A DNA stretch of 14,861 nucleotides from JAGLCW01 sp964422555 (GCA_964422555.1 CAYRBR010000038.1:1-14861), one strand, 5' to 3'. Positions 1-7,340 are shown, numbered from the stretch's first letter. Program-made: numbers and translations. Notes: generated by a model from the sequence alone, not told the origin.

Positions 1-2232
1 AAATGCGAATTTACCCCTGCTTCAAAGAGGGTAAAGATTCAGTGTTGTCCGTCTGATAACCAGGTAGCATTTCAGTGTAAGTGTGAACAACCCAAAGGAA
101 GAATCCTTGTAAGTATGTCTGCTAGTTGTGCAGCAGGAACAACCGTGTACATCTATAATTCTCGTGGGCAGGTTGTGAAAACACTAACCTCCATGACAAG
201 TCAAGGGTTTGACACAGGTTGTACTCTTGATAGTAATCAGGAGTACAATGTCGTTCCAAAGAATGATCAGTTTGACTTCTCTCCTTCTTCAAGGAATGTG
301 GAAGTTAGAGCTTGTCCTGATATCACAAGATTGTCATTCCAGTGCACCCAGAAGCCAGATAAAAATGGAAGAATTGTTGCCAAACTACCCAGTGATTGCA
401 TTACTGTCCAGGGTGTAACCACTGTTATTAATATTTACAACCAGTCTGGTTCTTTAATTGAAGTGCTAAAACCTGATTCCTCCGGTACATACGATACAGG
501 ATGTCGTATTCCCTGCAACCAAACTTATACTCTCGTACCTCAAAATGATCACTGTTCGTTTAGTCCTTCCAGGCAATCTGTCACTGTGAAGTGCTGCCCC
601 GATATTACGACAGCTACTTTTCAGTGTTCCTGTGAAAAAGAAAAAGGACGATTAATTGTTAGAATGGACTCAAGTTGTATCCCAGGTACAATAGTGAAGG
701 TGTATGATACATATGGGAATTTGTTTACTACACTAACTTCTACAACAAGCCAAGGAGTTTTTGATTCAGGTTGTACGATTCCCTGTAACAAAAAATATGA
801 GATTGTTCCCTATAACTCAAAAGTTAATTTTTCTCCTCCTCGTCAGGTAGTTTTAATTGGATGTTGCCCAGACGCTACCTCTGTATCTTTTACCTGTGGG
901 GCTGTGGAGAAAAATGGAAGCCTTGCAGTAAAAATACCATCTGAATGTCAGAGTGGAACTTCTATTTATGTGTATGATGCACATGGGAATGTGGCAAGTA
1001 TTATCACTTCGGTTGATTCAGATGGGTATTATCGAACTGGATGTAAGTTGCCATGCAACCAATCTTACAAAGTGGTTCCAAAAAACCAGAAGTGTACATT
1101 TGATCCACCGGTACGGATTGTTACGGTTGACTGTTGTCCGAACGAAACGAAAACGAGTTTCAATTGTGATTGTGAAGAATCGGAAGGTAGAATTCAAGTA
1201 CACATGTCTATGCAATGTGCAAAAGATGCAAAAGTGACAATCCTGGATGAAAACGGAAATACCGTAGTTACATTAACGAATCACACAAATGGCACTTTTG
1301 ATACTGGTTGCACCCTTCCTTGTAACAAATCGTACAAAGTAGTTCCTGAGAAAAAGAATTGTACTTTTTCTCCTTCATTTAAGATTATCAATAATCTTGT
1401 CTGTTGCCCAGGAACCAATAGCGTCGCATTTGAATGTGATTGTCAATCTGATGGTGCTCGATTTCTAATTAAAATTCCAAGTGATTGCATTCATGTTGAT
1501 GATAATCAAACCTCTGTTTATATCTACGATCCTTCAGGAAAAATTGTTGATATTATCAATGCACCAGGGGATGATGGGTATTATGATACAGGTAAAATAT
1601 TGCAATGCGATACTTTCTATAAAGTAGTACCCCGCAATCCTTCCTGCAGTTTTCATCCTGAATCCCAGTTAATTCAAGCTGACTGCACAACAGATGCAAC
1701 GAAAGTTACGTTTACAGGATCTTGTGAAGTGAAAAAGGGTCGTATTTACATCCAAATGAAAGATGAATATAAAGATGTGGTCGTGCATGTGTATGATCAG
1801 GAGACGAATCACCTAATTCTGACTCTTACAGATCCAGGGCAAAATGGATTTGATACTGGATGTGTTTTGTCAACCGATACAATGTATCAGATTATTCCCA
1901 CACGGGAAGGGTGTTCTTTCAATCCTCCATCGGTTAGTATTCATCCAAAGGAATGTCCAGATGCATCAACGGTTGTGTTTGAAGTGAAGTGCGAACCGGA
2001 TTGCTTTGGAGGTATACAGGGGTATTTTGTAAGTGAGTATACAAAGGGTGCTTCGATTGAAATATCACAAAATGGAAAAGTTGTCCAGACAATTCAATCC
2101 GATTCATTAACAGGCTATTTTGATACTAGTTTGAAACTTCCCAGGGGAACCTATAAAGTAACTCCAACAAAGAAGGGGTGTGTATTTACTCCCGCCAGCA
2201 CAACAGTTGATATTGTATGCAATCAATATGAA
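1..2232 (+). repeat. Tandem array of ~90-residue Cys-rich beta-sandwich repeats (R0 partial, R1-R8)
   Basis: Unit starts are R1 100, R2 370, R3 649, R4 919, R5 1189, R6 1459, R7 1741 and R8 2011; bases 1-99 are the tail of R0. R1, R3, R4, R5 and R7 are exactly 270 bases; R2 is 279 and R6 is 282. The consensus runs: a short strand and Cys; V.VYD..GN.V.TLT; F/YDTGC.LPCN..Y.VVP; C.F.P; V.V.CCPD.T.V.F.C.C; then a charged linker ending in G. The Y.V.P...(C).F.P....V pattern resembles carboxypeptidase-regulatory/Cna-B-like repeats, and R8, almost free of cysteine, looks most like that parent form. Full units have eight cysteines; in R2 their codons are at 397, 502, 514, 553, 592, 595, 625 and 631. 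The repeats are divergent in DNA, so the duplication is old and the cysteines appear to be under selection. Confidence 0.9.
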
Positions 2233-3690
2233 CGNNNNNNNNNNNNNNNNNNNNNNNNNNNNNNNNNNNNNNNNNNNNNNNNNNNNNNNNNNNNNNNNNN
2301 NNNNNNNNNNNNNNNNNNNNNNNNNNNNNNNNNNATTGATACTTCATTAACGGATGGTTCTGTTAGTGGATATGGTAAAATTGCTATTCTTACATTTACA
2401 ATGCAATCTCTTCCAGCAGTTGATTTATCGAAATACCAAACGGTCAACCACCCATTAACATCAATTCATCTGGAACAGATTGACATTCGAAACGAAAAGG
2501 GAAGCACCATATCTACTTGCTCGCAGGATGCTGTGTTTATTGCCTCTGAAAAAACAAAGAATCCTATTTGTGACTTTAACAAAGACGGATTAGTAAATTT
2601 TGATGATATGATGATTTTTTCATTTGCATTCCACAAGCAATTTACCGACAACGGATGGAATGATACCGACACAGGAGAAGCGGGAACGCCGTATAGTCAA
2701 TGCGATATATGGTGTGATCGTAGTCCCGTTGAAGCACCGTTATTTTATTCACTTCCTGATGGTATAGTAGATTTCAACGATTTAGTAGTATTTAGTATGA
2801 ATTATCGCTATTATGCATCAGATCCATCACAAACATCCAATGAGAATATCTTGCCTTTAACCATAGGATTACGCGCTGTAAATTCTTCCATTACAGTGTC
2901 TTTGAGTTTGCCTTCAGAACAGTCCTTAAAAGCTGGTGATACTGCGATACTGTCTCTTGACCTATCAGGGGTTTCTGAAATAATTCGTGGATTCAATATT
3001 GAATTAAACTATCCTAACTCGCTCATTAAGATAGATCAAATTGAAGAAGGCTCGTATTTCACGCAGGCAGGGGTAAATGGAACCATGTTTGTGCCAACGA
3101 TTAATAAATCTGATATAAAAATAGCAGCAGCTGCTATGAGTGATGCCGAAAAAGTAATTGAAAAAGGAACCATAGCCAAGATACACATAACTTGTTTGGC
3201 AGGTGGTACAGTTTCATTTGAAAAAACAGAAATATCAATTAGAGATGCAAAGAATAATCCTATTACCGGAGAGTTTACTTCCCCTTCTTTCTCGATTGGA
3301 AGTAATATGGACAAAACAATCATTACACTGCAGATAGGATCTAAAAAGGCAACTATCAATGGAGAAGAAATGACACTGGATGCACCTCCTTTTATTGTAT
3401 CTGGAAGAACCGTCGTTCCCCTTCGTTTTGTATCCGAAGGCTTGGGTGCAAAAGTAGAATGGGACGGTGTTACTAAGGGGATTACTATTATGCTTGCCAA
3501 AACGGTTATTAGTATGACATTAAAGGATCCTCATGCAATGGTTAATGGGAAACAGTTTGTCATGGATGTTCCTCCGTTTATCTCTAACGGTCGAACCATG
3601 GTTCCCATTCGCTTTGTATCAGAAGCTCTTGGTGCAACTGTATCGTGGGATGGAGAAACACAAACCATCACTATTGAACATAGTAGGTAA
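1..3690 (+). CDS. Giant exported Cys-rich repeat protein with cohesin-like, dockerin-like and stalk domains (5' end missing)
   Basis: The frame is open from base 1, before the first internal ATG at 115, and the upstream codons continue the same repeat, so the true start lies left of the window. Domains in order: the end of one repeat (1-99); eight ~90-residue cysteine-rich repeats (100-2232); a 100-N gap (2235-2334); the C-terminal part of a cohesin-like beta domain (2335 to about 2560); a dockerin-like pair with calcium-loop motifs (DFNKDG at 2572, and a second LPDGIVDFNDL loop before 2800); a cohesin-like domain (about 2860-3300); and two copper-amine-oxidase-N 'stalk' units (about 3316-3687), each with PPF, GRT.VP.RFVSE and an LGA...WDG turn. 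These parts indicate a secreted or surface-attached structural protein; no enzyme domain is visible. It ends in TAA and is followed by a terminator. The signal peptide and total length cannot be seen. Domain calls are from motif recognition only. The function is unknown; surface adhesion or scaffolding is an inference. Confidence 0.85.
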   Translation, partial: KCEFTPASKRVKIQCCPSDNQVAFQCKCEQPKGRILVSMSASCAAGTTVYIYNSRGQVVKTLTSMTSQGFDTGCTLDSNQEYNVVPKNDQFDFSPSSRNVEVRACPDITRLSFQCTQKPDKNGRIVAKLPSDCITVQGVTTVINIYNQSGSLIEVLKPDSSGTYDTGCRIPCNQTYTLVPQNDHCSFSPSRQSVTVKCCPDITTATFQCSCEKEKGRLIVRMDSSCIPGTIVKVYDTYGNLFTTLTSTTSQGVFDSGCTIPCNKKYEIVPYNSKVNFSPPRQVVLIGCCPDATSVSFTCGAVEKNGSLAVKIPSECQSGTSIYVYDAHGNVASIITSVDSDGYYRTGCKLPCNQSYKVVPKNQKCTFDPPVRIVTVDCCPNETKTSFNCDCEESEGRIQVHMSMQCAKDAKVTILDENGNTVVTLTNHTNGTFDTGCTLPCNKSYKVVPEKKNCTFSPSFKIINNLVCCPGTNSVAFECDCQSDGARFLIKIPSDCIHVDDNQTSVYIYDPSGKIVDIINAPGDDGYYDTGKILQCDTFYKVVPRNPSCSFHPESQLIQADCTTDATKVTFTGSCEVKKGRIYIQMKDEYKDVVVHVYDQETNHLILTLTDPGQNGFDTGCVLSTDTMYQIIPTREGCSFNPPSVSIHPKECPDASTVVFEVKCEPDCFGGIQGYFVSEYTKGASIEISQNGKVVQTIQSDSLTGYFDTSLKLPRGTYKVTPTKKGCVFTPASTTVDIVCNQYEXXXXXXXXXXXXXXXXXXXXXXXXXXXXXXXXXXIDTSLTDGSVSGYGKIAILTFTMQSLPAVDLSKYQTVNHPLTSIHLEQIDIRNEKGSTISTCSQDAVFIASEKTKNPICDFNKDGLVNFDDMMIFSFAFHKQFTDNGWNDTDTGEAGTPYSQCDIWCDRSPVEAPLFYSLPDGIVDFNDLVVFSMNYRYYASDPSQTSNENILPLTIGLRAVNSSITVSLSLPSEQSLKAGDTAILSLDLSGVSEIIRGFNIELNYPNSLIKIDQIEEGSYFTQAGVNGTMFVPTINKSDIKIAAAAMSDAEKVIEKGTIAKIHITCLAGGTVSFEKTEISIRDAKNNPITGEFTSPSFSIGSNMDKTIITLQIGSKKATINGEEMTLDAPPFIVSGRTVVPLRFVSEGLGAKVEWDGVTKGITIMLAKTVISMTLKDPHAMVNGKQFVMDVPPFISNGRTMVPIRFVSEALGATVSWDGETQTITIEHSR
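2235..2334. other. Assembly gap (100 Ns)
   Basis: Exactly 100 Ns, the usual placeholder for a scaffold gap of unknown size. It falls between repeat R8 and the last part of a cohesin-like domain, so it hides at least the end of R8 and the first half of that domain. That needs roughly 100 or more residues, not the 33-34 implied by the placeholder. The reading frame happens to stay open across it, but this says nothing about the true spacing. Confidence 0.97.
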
Positions 3691-3731
3691 GTGGCAAGAT
3701 AAGAAATTAGTAAGATACGAAATCAGAAATC

Positions 3732-3767
3732 AAAAAAAGCCTCCGATTTGTTTCGGAGGCTTTTTTT
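3732..3767. terminator. Bidirectional rho-independent terminator
   Basis: An 8-bp perfect stem (GCCTCCGA 3739-3746 and TCGGAGGC 3753-3760) with a 6-base loop is flanked by seven As (3732-3738) and seven Ts (3761-3767). It therefore has a T tract after the hairpin on both strands. It lies between the convergent ends of the repeat-protein gene (stop at 3690) and the thioredoxin-fold gene (stop at 3797), and can end both transcripts. Confidence 0.93.
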
Positions 3768-3796
3768 ATGAATTGAATTTGTAGTACTGTAGAGAA

Positions 3797-4837
3797 TTAG
3801 TTTACAAATTCTTCAATAGCGGGTTCAACTTGATCTACAATACTATTAATGGGTTCTTTATACCGAATTGTTAAATCAGTATCAATTAGCATAAGGTAAG
3901 GAGCTTCCCCTAAGTACAACAAATTCGAAACCTCATGATTTGCATCACATACCACAGGTTGATTTCTGGCATAATCGTCAATAAATTTCTGTGATTCTTC
4001 TTCTGTTGTATCTGTTATAAAAAGTACTTGAACACCGTATGGTTCAATCAAGTCTCGAACAGTTCCACATTTCGATTTACAGGTTCCACAGCCTACATCA
4101 ACATACACAATTGCGGTTTTCTTGCCGTAAAGATCATTAATGGTCCATTTCTTTCCATGGATATCAGTCGCAAAAAAGTGTTGGAGAGTATCTCCTTCGC
4201 TTGCTAAAGAAATGCCATTAGGGAAAAGCTGTTCAAACTCATCTGTTCCTTTGGCGTATTTGTAAACCATTTTAAAGGTTCGCAAAAAACTTTCTTTAAA
4301 ATTCTCAGCAAATTTGTTTAACTCTTCTTCGTCAGGTTTAAATATTCCATTATTACCAGCTACGCTATCAATAGTAGTGCCAATAAAATGGTGTAAATAT
4401 CCATCTGTATAAGCTTTTGCACCCTTTATTGTAAAAGGTTTCATAAGGCCAATAGAGTAAACAGTCATCTGAGCATCAAATATAATGGTGCCATCAGGGA
4501 AATTTGGAATCGGGAATTGAGCTGAATAACCCAGAGCTCTCTGCATTCGACGATCCCAGAGTTCACTTACACTAACTTTAAAACTCGTATCTTCTGTGTC
4601 TCGAAGTATCATTGGATTAGAAACAATATAAGTTGCTTTGGAAGAAGCGACTTCCATTTTTTCTAATAGTCCTGTTCTCGTAATGGATTGGACTAAAAAA
4701 AAGACATTCAACAGAACAGATACGATAAGTAATCCAACAAACCATTTCTGTAGGGGGGAATCTGTCGATACTCTTTGCTGCTTTATCTGTTGAGAATATT
4801 GTGTTTTGGGTTTGTGGTTGTATTTTTTTCTAGCCAT
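3797..4837 (-). CDS. Membrane-anchored thioredoxin-fold protein (TlpA/SCO/AhpC-like) with CxxC and CxxxC
   Basis: This 346-residue protein has a basic N-terminus (residues 1-31), one membrane segment (about 32-52) and a long extracytoplasmic part. Residues 55-205 are not recognised. Residues about 214-346 form a thioredoxin-like domain: GDTLQHFFATD, a strand, then GCGTCKSKC with C250, C253 and C257, a lone C297, and an A-P (P313) that fits the cis-proline before LMLID. C250/C253 make a CxxC as in TlpA/ResA; C253/C257 make a CxxxC as in SCO copper chaperones, although the SCO histidine is not evident. The likely role is thiol-disulfide exchange, or possibly metal delivery, outside the membrane. 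The start overlaps the aminotransferase stop by 8 bases, and AAAGGAAG lies about 12 bases upstream of the ATG. It is the last gene of the minus-strand operon. The fold is well supported; the substrate is unknown. Confidence 0.85.
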   Translation of the reverse strand: MARKKYNHKPKTQYSQQIKQQRVSTDSPLQKWFVGLLIVSVLLNVFFLVQSITRTGLLEKMEVASSKATYIVSNPMILRDTEDTSFKVSVSELWDRRMQRALGYSAQFPIPNFPDGTIIFDAQMTVYSIGLMKPFTIKGAKAYTDGYLHHFIGTTIDSVAGNNGIFKPDEEELNKFAENFKESFLRTFKMVYKYAKGTDEFEQLFPNGISLASEGDTLQHFFATDIHGKKWTINDLYGKKTAIVYVDVGCGTCKSKCGTVRDLIEPYGVQVLFITDTTEEESQKFIDDYARNQPVVCDANHEVSNLLYLGEAPYLMLIDTDLTIRYKEPINSIVDQVEPAIEEFVN

Positions 4838-6056
4838 ATTTTTCGATTTCTTCCTTTAAGAATTTACCAAGTCGTTTGATTCCTTCTTCAATTTGTTCAA
4901 TTGTTGGTTTAGTGAAATTTAATCGCATTGTGTTCTGACCTTTCCCGTCGGGGAAGAAAGAAGAACCTGGGATATAGGCAACTTGGTATTTTTCAATTGC
5001 CTGTGGGAATAATTTTTGTGTATCAACACCTTCTGGTAGTGTGCACCAAAGGAACATTCCTCCCTCGGGAGTATTGATCTTCGCTTCTGCAGGGAAGTAT
5101 TTATGAATGGCATCAATCATAGCTTTGCATTTAATGGAATAAGCATCTTTAATTTCAGAGATATGAGGAAGTAAGTAGTTCTTTTTTAAATAGATATCGG
5201 TTGCCATTTGAATGATAACAGGGGAACAAAGATCAGATGCTTGTTTAACAAGATTTATTCTGGCAACAATTTCTTTTGGAGCTACAATCCAACCTAGTCT
5301 ATTACCAGGAGCTAAAATTTTCGAGAAGGTTCGCAAATATACTACTCTTTCGTTTTTATCATCAAGAGATTTTAGGCATGGAACATGTTCTCCGGCATAA
5401 CGAAGGTCACCATAAGGATTGTCTTCAACGATTAACAGGTCGTATTTTTTTGACAATTCTAAGAGCTGTTTACGTCTTTCAAGACTCATACAAACGCCAC
5501 TGGGGTTTTGGAATGTGGGGATAGTATAGAAGAATTTTGGTTTAATACCTTTTTCCTGCAGTCGGATTATAATTTGTTCCAGGTCGTCAATGATGGCTCC
5601 ATTTTCATCCATATCCACACATTCAAATTTTGCACCGAAGGTAGTAAAACTTTGAATGGCACTTAAATAAGTAGGTTTTTCAGTAATAACGACATCATCT
5701 TTTTCAACGAAAACCTGTGCAATCAAACTAATTCCCTGTTGTGACGCAGTAGTAACTAACAGGTTCTCAACTTCGATACTAGTAATACCATCATGTTTTG
5801 ATAATTCCAGCATTGATTTGCGGAATGGCATATATCCAGGAGTTTCTCCATATTGTAGAGAAATTTTACCATTTTCAGCATTTAATGCTTCATCCATACA
5901 TTCTTTAAACTCATTGATTGGAAATAAATCAGGATCTGGGAGTCCTCCGGCAAGAGAAATAATACCAGGTTGATTTCCCAGTTTCAGTAATTCTCGAATT
6001 ATAGAAGATTTAACACGCCCCGAACGAACTGAAAATAATTGATCATACTGTAACAT
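4830..6056 (-). CDS. PLP-dependent class I/II aminotransferase (LysN/MocR-like family)
   Basis: This 408-residue fold-type I aminotransferase is of usual length for stand-alone members of the 2-aminoadipate/aromatic aminotransferase-like group. Visible motifs: ISLAGGLPDPDLFP at 33-46 (typical N-terminal substrate segment), QYGETPGY at 68-75, QNPSG with N184, EDNPYGD with D212 (pyridine nitrogen) and Y215, TFSK with the Schiff-base lysine K246, R253 in GNRLGW, and R378 in MRLNF for the substrate carboxylate. All catalytic positions are intact, so it should be an active cytosolic enzyme that moves amino groups between an amino acid and a 2-oxo acid. The substrate cannot be read from the sequence; branched-chain, aromatic or 2-aminoadipate substrates are all plausible. 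It starts two bases after the stop of the beta-propeller gene and overlaps the next gene by 8 bases, so translation is probably coupled. Confidence 0.93.
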   Translation of the reverse strand: MLQYDQLFSVRSGRVKSSIIRELLKLGNQPGIISLAGGLPDPDLFPINEFKECMDEALNAENGKISLQYGETPGYMPFRKSMLELSKHDGITSIEVENLLVTTASQQGISLIAQVFVEKDDVVITEKPTYLSAIQSFTTFGAKFECVDMDENGAIIDDLEQIIIRLQEKGIKPKFFYTIPTFQNPSGVCMSLERRKQLLELSKKYDLLIVEDNPYGDLRYAGEHVPCLKSLDDKNERVVYLRTFSKILAPGNRLGWIVAPKEIVARINLVKQASDLCSPVIIQMATDIYLKKNYLLPHISEIKDAYSIKCKAMIDAIHKYFPAEAKINTPEGGMFLWCTLPEGVDTQKLFPQAIEKYQVAYIPGSSFFPDGKGQNTMRLNFTKPTIEQIEEGIKRLGKFLKEEIEKYG

Positions 6057-6058
6057 TG

Positions 6059-7258
6059 TTACACCTTCCTTATGGGATCTAAAAAATGATATTGATATAA
6101 AGTAAGCCTGTTCGGCAAATTTACTTCCAAAAATATGTAACCATTATCGGTTCCAGAAAATTCACTGCGTGTAGTTGCATTTGCATGCTTTCGCCAAATA
6201 TCGTATTGAAGCCAGTTTAGTTCAATGATCTCTTTTTGTAGATATCGAGGTCGTAATTCATTTGTGGGGGAGTAGCTAACAAGATAATGTGAGTAAAACA
6301 CCTCAGTGTTATTGATGTTGTAGCCAAATTTTTCTTTTGTAAGTAAACAATCTCCTGATAGGTCGTAGAGGTATACAATGGAATCGGTGGCGACTAGAAT
6401 AGTGTTCTTTTGACTGGAAAAATCAACCGATTTAACAGGAGCACCATAGGTTGATTCCCACAGTACAACGCCTTCCATGTTCACTATTAGAAGCGTTGAA
6501 GATTGAGCACCGGTTGTGTTGGAGGGGAAGCAGATTGCTACAACGCCATTGTTATTGATTGTTTGCAGGAAAGGATATTCTCCTGAAATTTCTTTACCAG
6601 GAAATGTAATCTGTTTGCTCCAGTGAACAAATCCAAAGTAACTCATACACTCAATTGTTCCTTCTTCTGTGGTCCATATTAGAAGTTTTCCATCGGGTGA
6701 AGGAGTAATCTGAAACCGATTACTGCTATTTGGAAGCTTATAGGGAGTATCAATAGTAACCCCTTCAGAATTAGTAAGGAAATAATAGTTTTCAAGACTG
6801 TTTAATGAAGAAGCAAGAAAGCCAATTTTCCCATCCTGGAAAACCCAAAAATCTTGGATATAAAAAGAGTCGGGTTGATAGTATTTTTCCCAGGTTACCC
6901 TTTGCTCAGTAATGTCGATGCAGTAGATGGAATAGCATTGAACCAGAAGTGTTGTTTCATCGAATGAAAACTGCAGATCCAAGATAGGGTTTCCAAAGTC
7001 ATGCGAAAAAATTTCTTCCCCCTTTTTGTTGTAAAGGAAGATTACTCCTGCTTGGGTTCCAGCAGCTACAAAGTTCCCCTTTGAGGAGATGTCATGACAG
7101 GAGATATTCTCATCGATCGTGATTGTCCATGATTCTGTAAGAGTACCTTTTGCAAAATCGTTGTGCGAAAAAAAGGAAAATAAAATAAAAAAAAGTAAAC
7201 TTAGAAGAACAACCACAAAAAACTGAAAATTTTGGAGCTTTTTAATATTTGTCTTCAT
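6059..7258 (-). CDS. Membrane-anchored beta-propeller (WD40/PQQ-like) protein, function unknown
   Basis: I start this 399-residue protein at the ATG at 7258. The frame is open back to a TTG at 7294, but that TTG lies inside the promoter. Residues 1-10 are basic and 11-30 are a hydrophobic anchor, so the rest should be outside the membrane. The body is made of ~40-residue beta-blade units with phrases typical of propellers: NFVAAGTQAGVIFLYNKKGE (62-81), ILDLQFSFDETTLLVQ (92-107), TPSPDGKLLIWTTEEG, and SVDFSSQKNTILVATDSIVYLYDLSG. I count about six or seven blades. No catalytic motif is seen. It heads an operon with an aminotransferase and a thioredoxin-fold protein. A sensor, scaffold or envelope-assembly role is possible, but none is demonstrated. 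C-terminal residues after about 330 do not look like blades. Confidence 0.8.
   Translation of the reverse strand: MKTNIKKLQNFQFFVVVLLSLLFFILFSFFSHNDFAKGTLTESWTITIDENISCHDISSKGNFVAAGTQAGVIFLYNKKGEEIFSHDFGNPILDLQFSFDETTLLVQCYSIYCIDITEQRVTWEKYYQPDSFYIQDFWVFQDGKIGFLASSLNSLENYYFLTNSEGVTIDTPYKLPNSSNRFQITPSPDGKLLIWTTEEGTIECMSYFGFVHWSKQITFPGKEISGEYPFLQTINNNGVVAICFPSNTTGAQSSTLLIVNMEGVVLWESTYGAPVKSVDFSSQKNTILVATDSIVYLYDLSGDCLLTKEKFGYNINNTEVFYSHYLVSYSPTNELRPRYLQKEIIELNWLQYDIWRKHANATTRSEFSGTDNGYIFLEVNLPNRLTLYQYHFLDPIRKV
6063..6072 (-). promoter_or_regulatory. Strong Shine-Dalgarno for the aminotransferase
   Basis: On the minus strand AAGGAAGGTG lies six bases before the ATG at 6056, inside the last codons of the upstream beta-propeller gene. 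It is close to the anti-Shine-Dalgarno complement and fixes this start. It contrasts with the propeller gene, which has no such site. Confidence 0.75.
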
Positions 7259-7265
7259 CGTGGTT

Positions 7266-7294
7266 ATTATATGAGAAATGCAATACTTTCTCAA
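7266..7294 (-). promoter_or_regulatory. Sigma-70 promoter giving a leaderless transcript
   Basis: On the minus strand TTGAGA (7289-7294) is followed by a 17-base spacer and a perfect TATAAT (7266-7271). Only seven bases (AACCACG) separate the -10 box from the ATG at 7258. Initiation 6-8 bases after the -10 box would therefore fall on or next to the A of the start codon. No Shine-Dalgarno precedes the ATG. It should drive the propeller-aminotransferase-thioredoxin operon. Confidence 0.8.
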
Positions 7295-7313
7295 TTGAAT
7301 TTCTTACAGCTTT

Positions 7314-7329
7314 ATGAATTAACATTCAT
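7314..7329. repeat. Short inverted repeat in the divergent intergenic region
   Basis: ATGAAT and ATTCAT are perfect 6-base arms around TAAC, in the 95-base region between the divergent operons and about 25 bases before the ccmF-like start. It could be a regulator site, but such a short AT-rich palindrome can occur by chance. I found no convincing plus-strand -10/-35 pair in this region. Confidence 0.3.
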
Positions 7330-7340
7330 TCAGAGTAACT

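Noticed and set aside
115..117. ATG at 115 as the true start of the repeat protein
   Set aside because: The frame is open to base 1 and the preceding residues complete the previous repeat unit (C.F.P, CCP, QCKC), so the gene extends left of the window.
100..2232. EGF-like or metallothionein-like interpretation of the Cys repeats
   Set aside because: The unit is about 90 residues with long beta strands between cysteines, far longer than EGF modules, and it lacks the dense CxC spacing of metallothioneins.
2335..3300. Cellulosome scaffoldin
   Set aside because: No carbohydrate-binding or glycoside hydrolase module is visible, and cohesin/dockerin-like domains also occur in many non-cellulosomal surface proteins.
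3036..3500. 154-codon open frame on the minus strand
   Set aside because: It lies fully antisense to the cohesin-like and stalk domains, has no recognisable motif and no ribosome binding site pattern; a shadow of the coding strand.
7259..7294. TTG start at 7294 giving a longer beta-propeller protein
   Set aside because: The extra 12 codons overlap a near-consensus -35/-10 promoter, and the ATG at 7258 is followed by a normal basic stretch and membrane anchor.
7295..7326. Plus-strand promoter for the ccmF-like operon (TTGAAT overlapping the divergent -35)
   Set aside because: No acceptable -10 box lies 16-18 bases downstream; TATGAA is only 12 bases away and TAACAT is 20 away.
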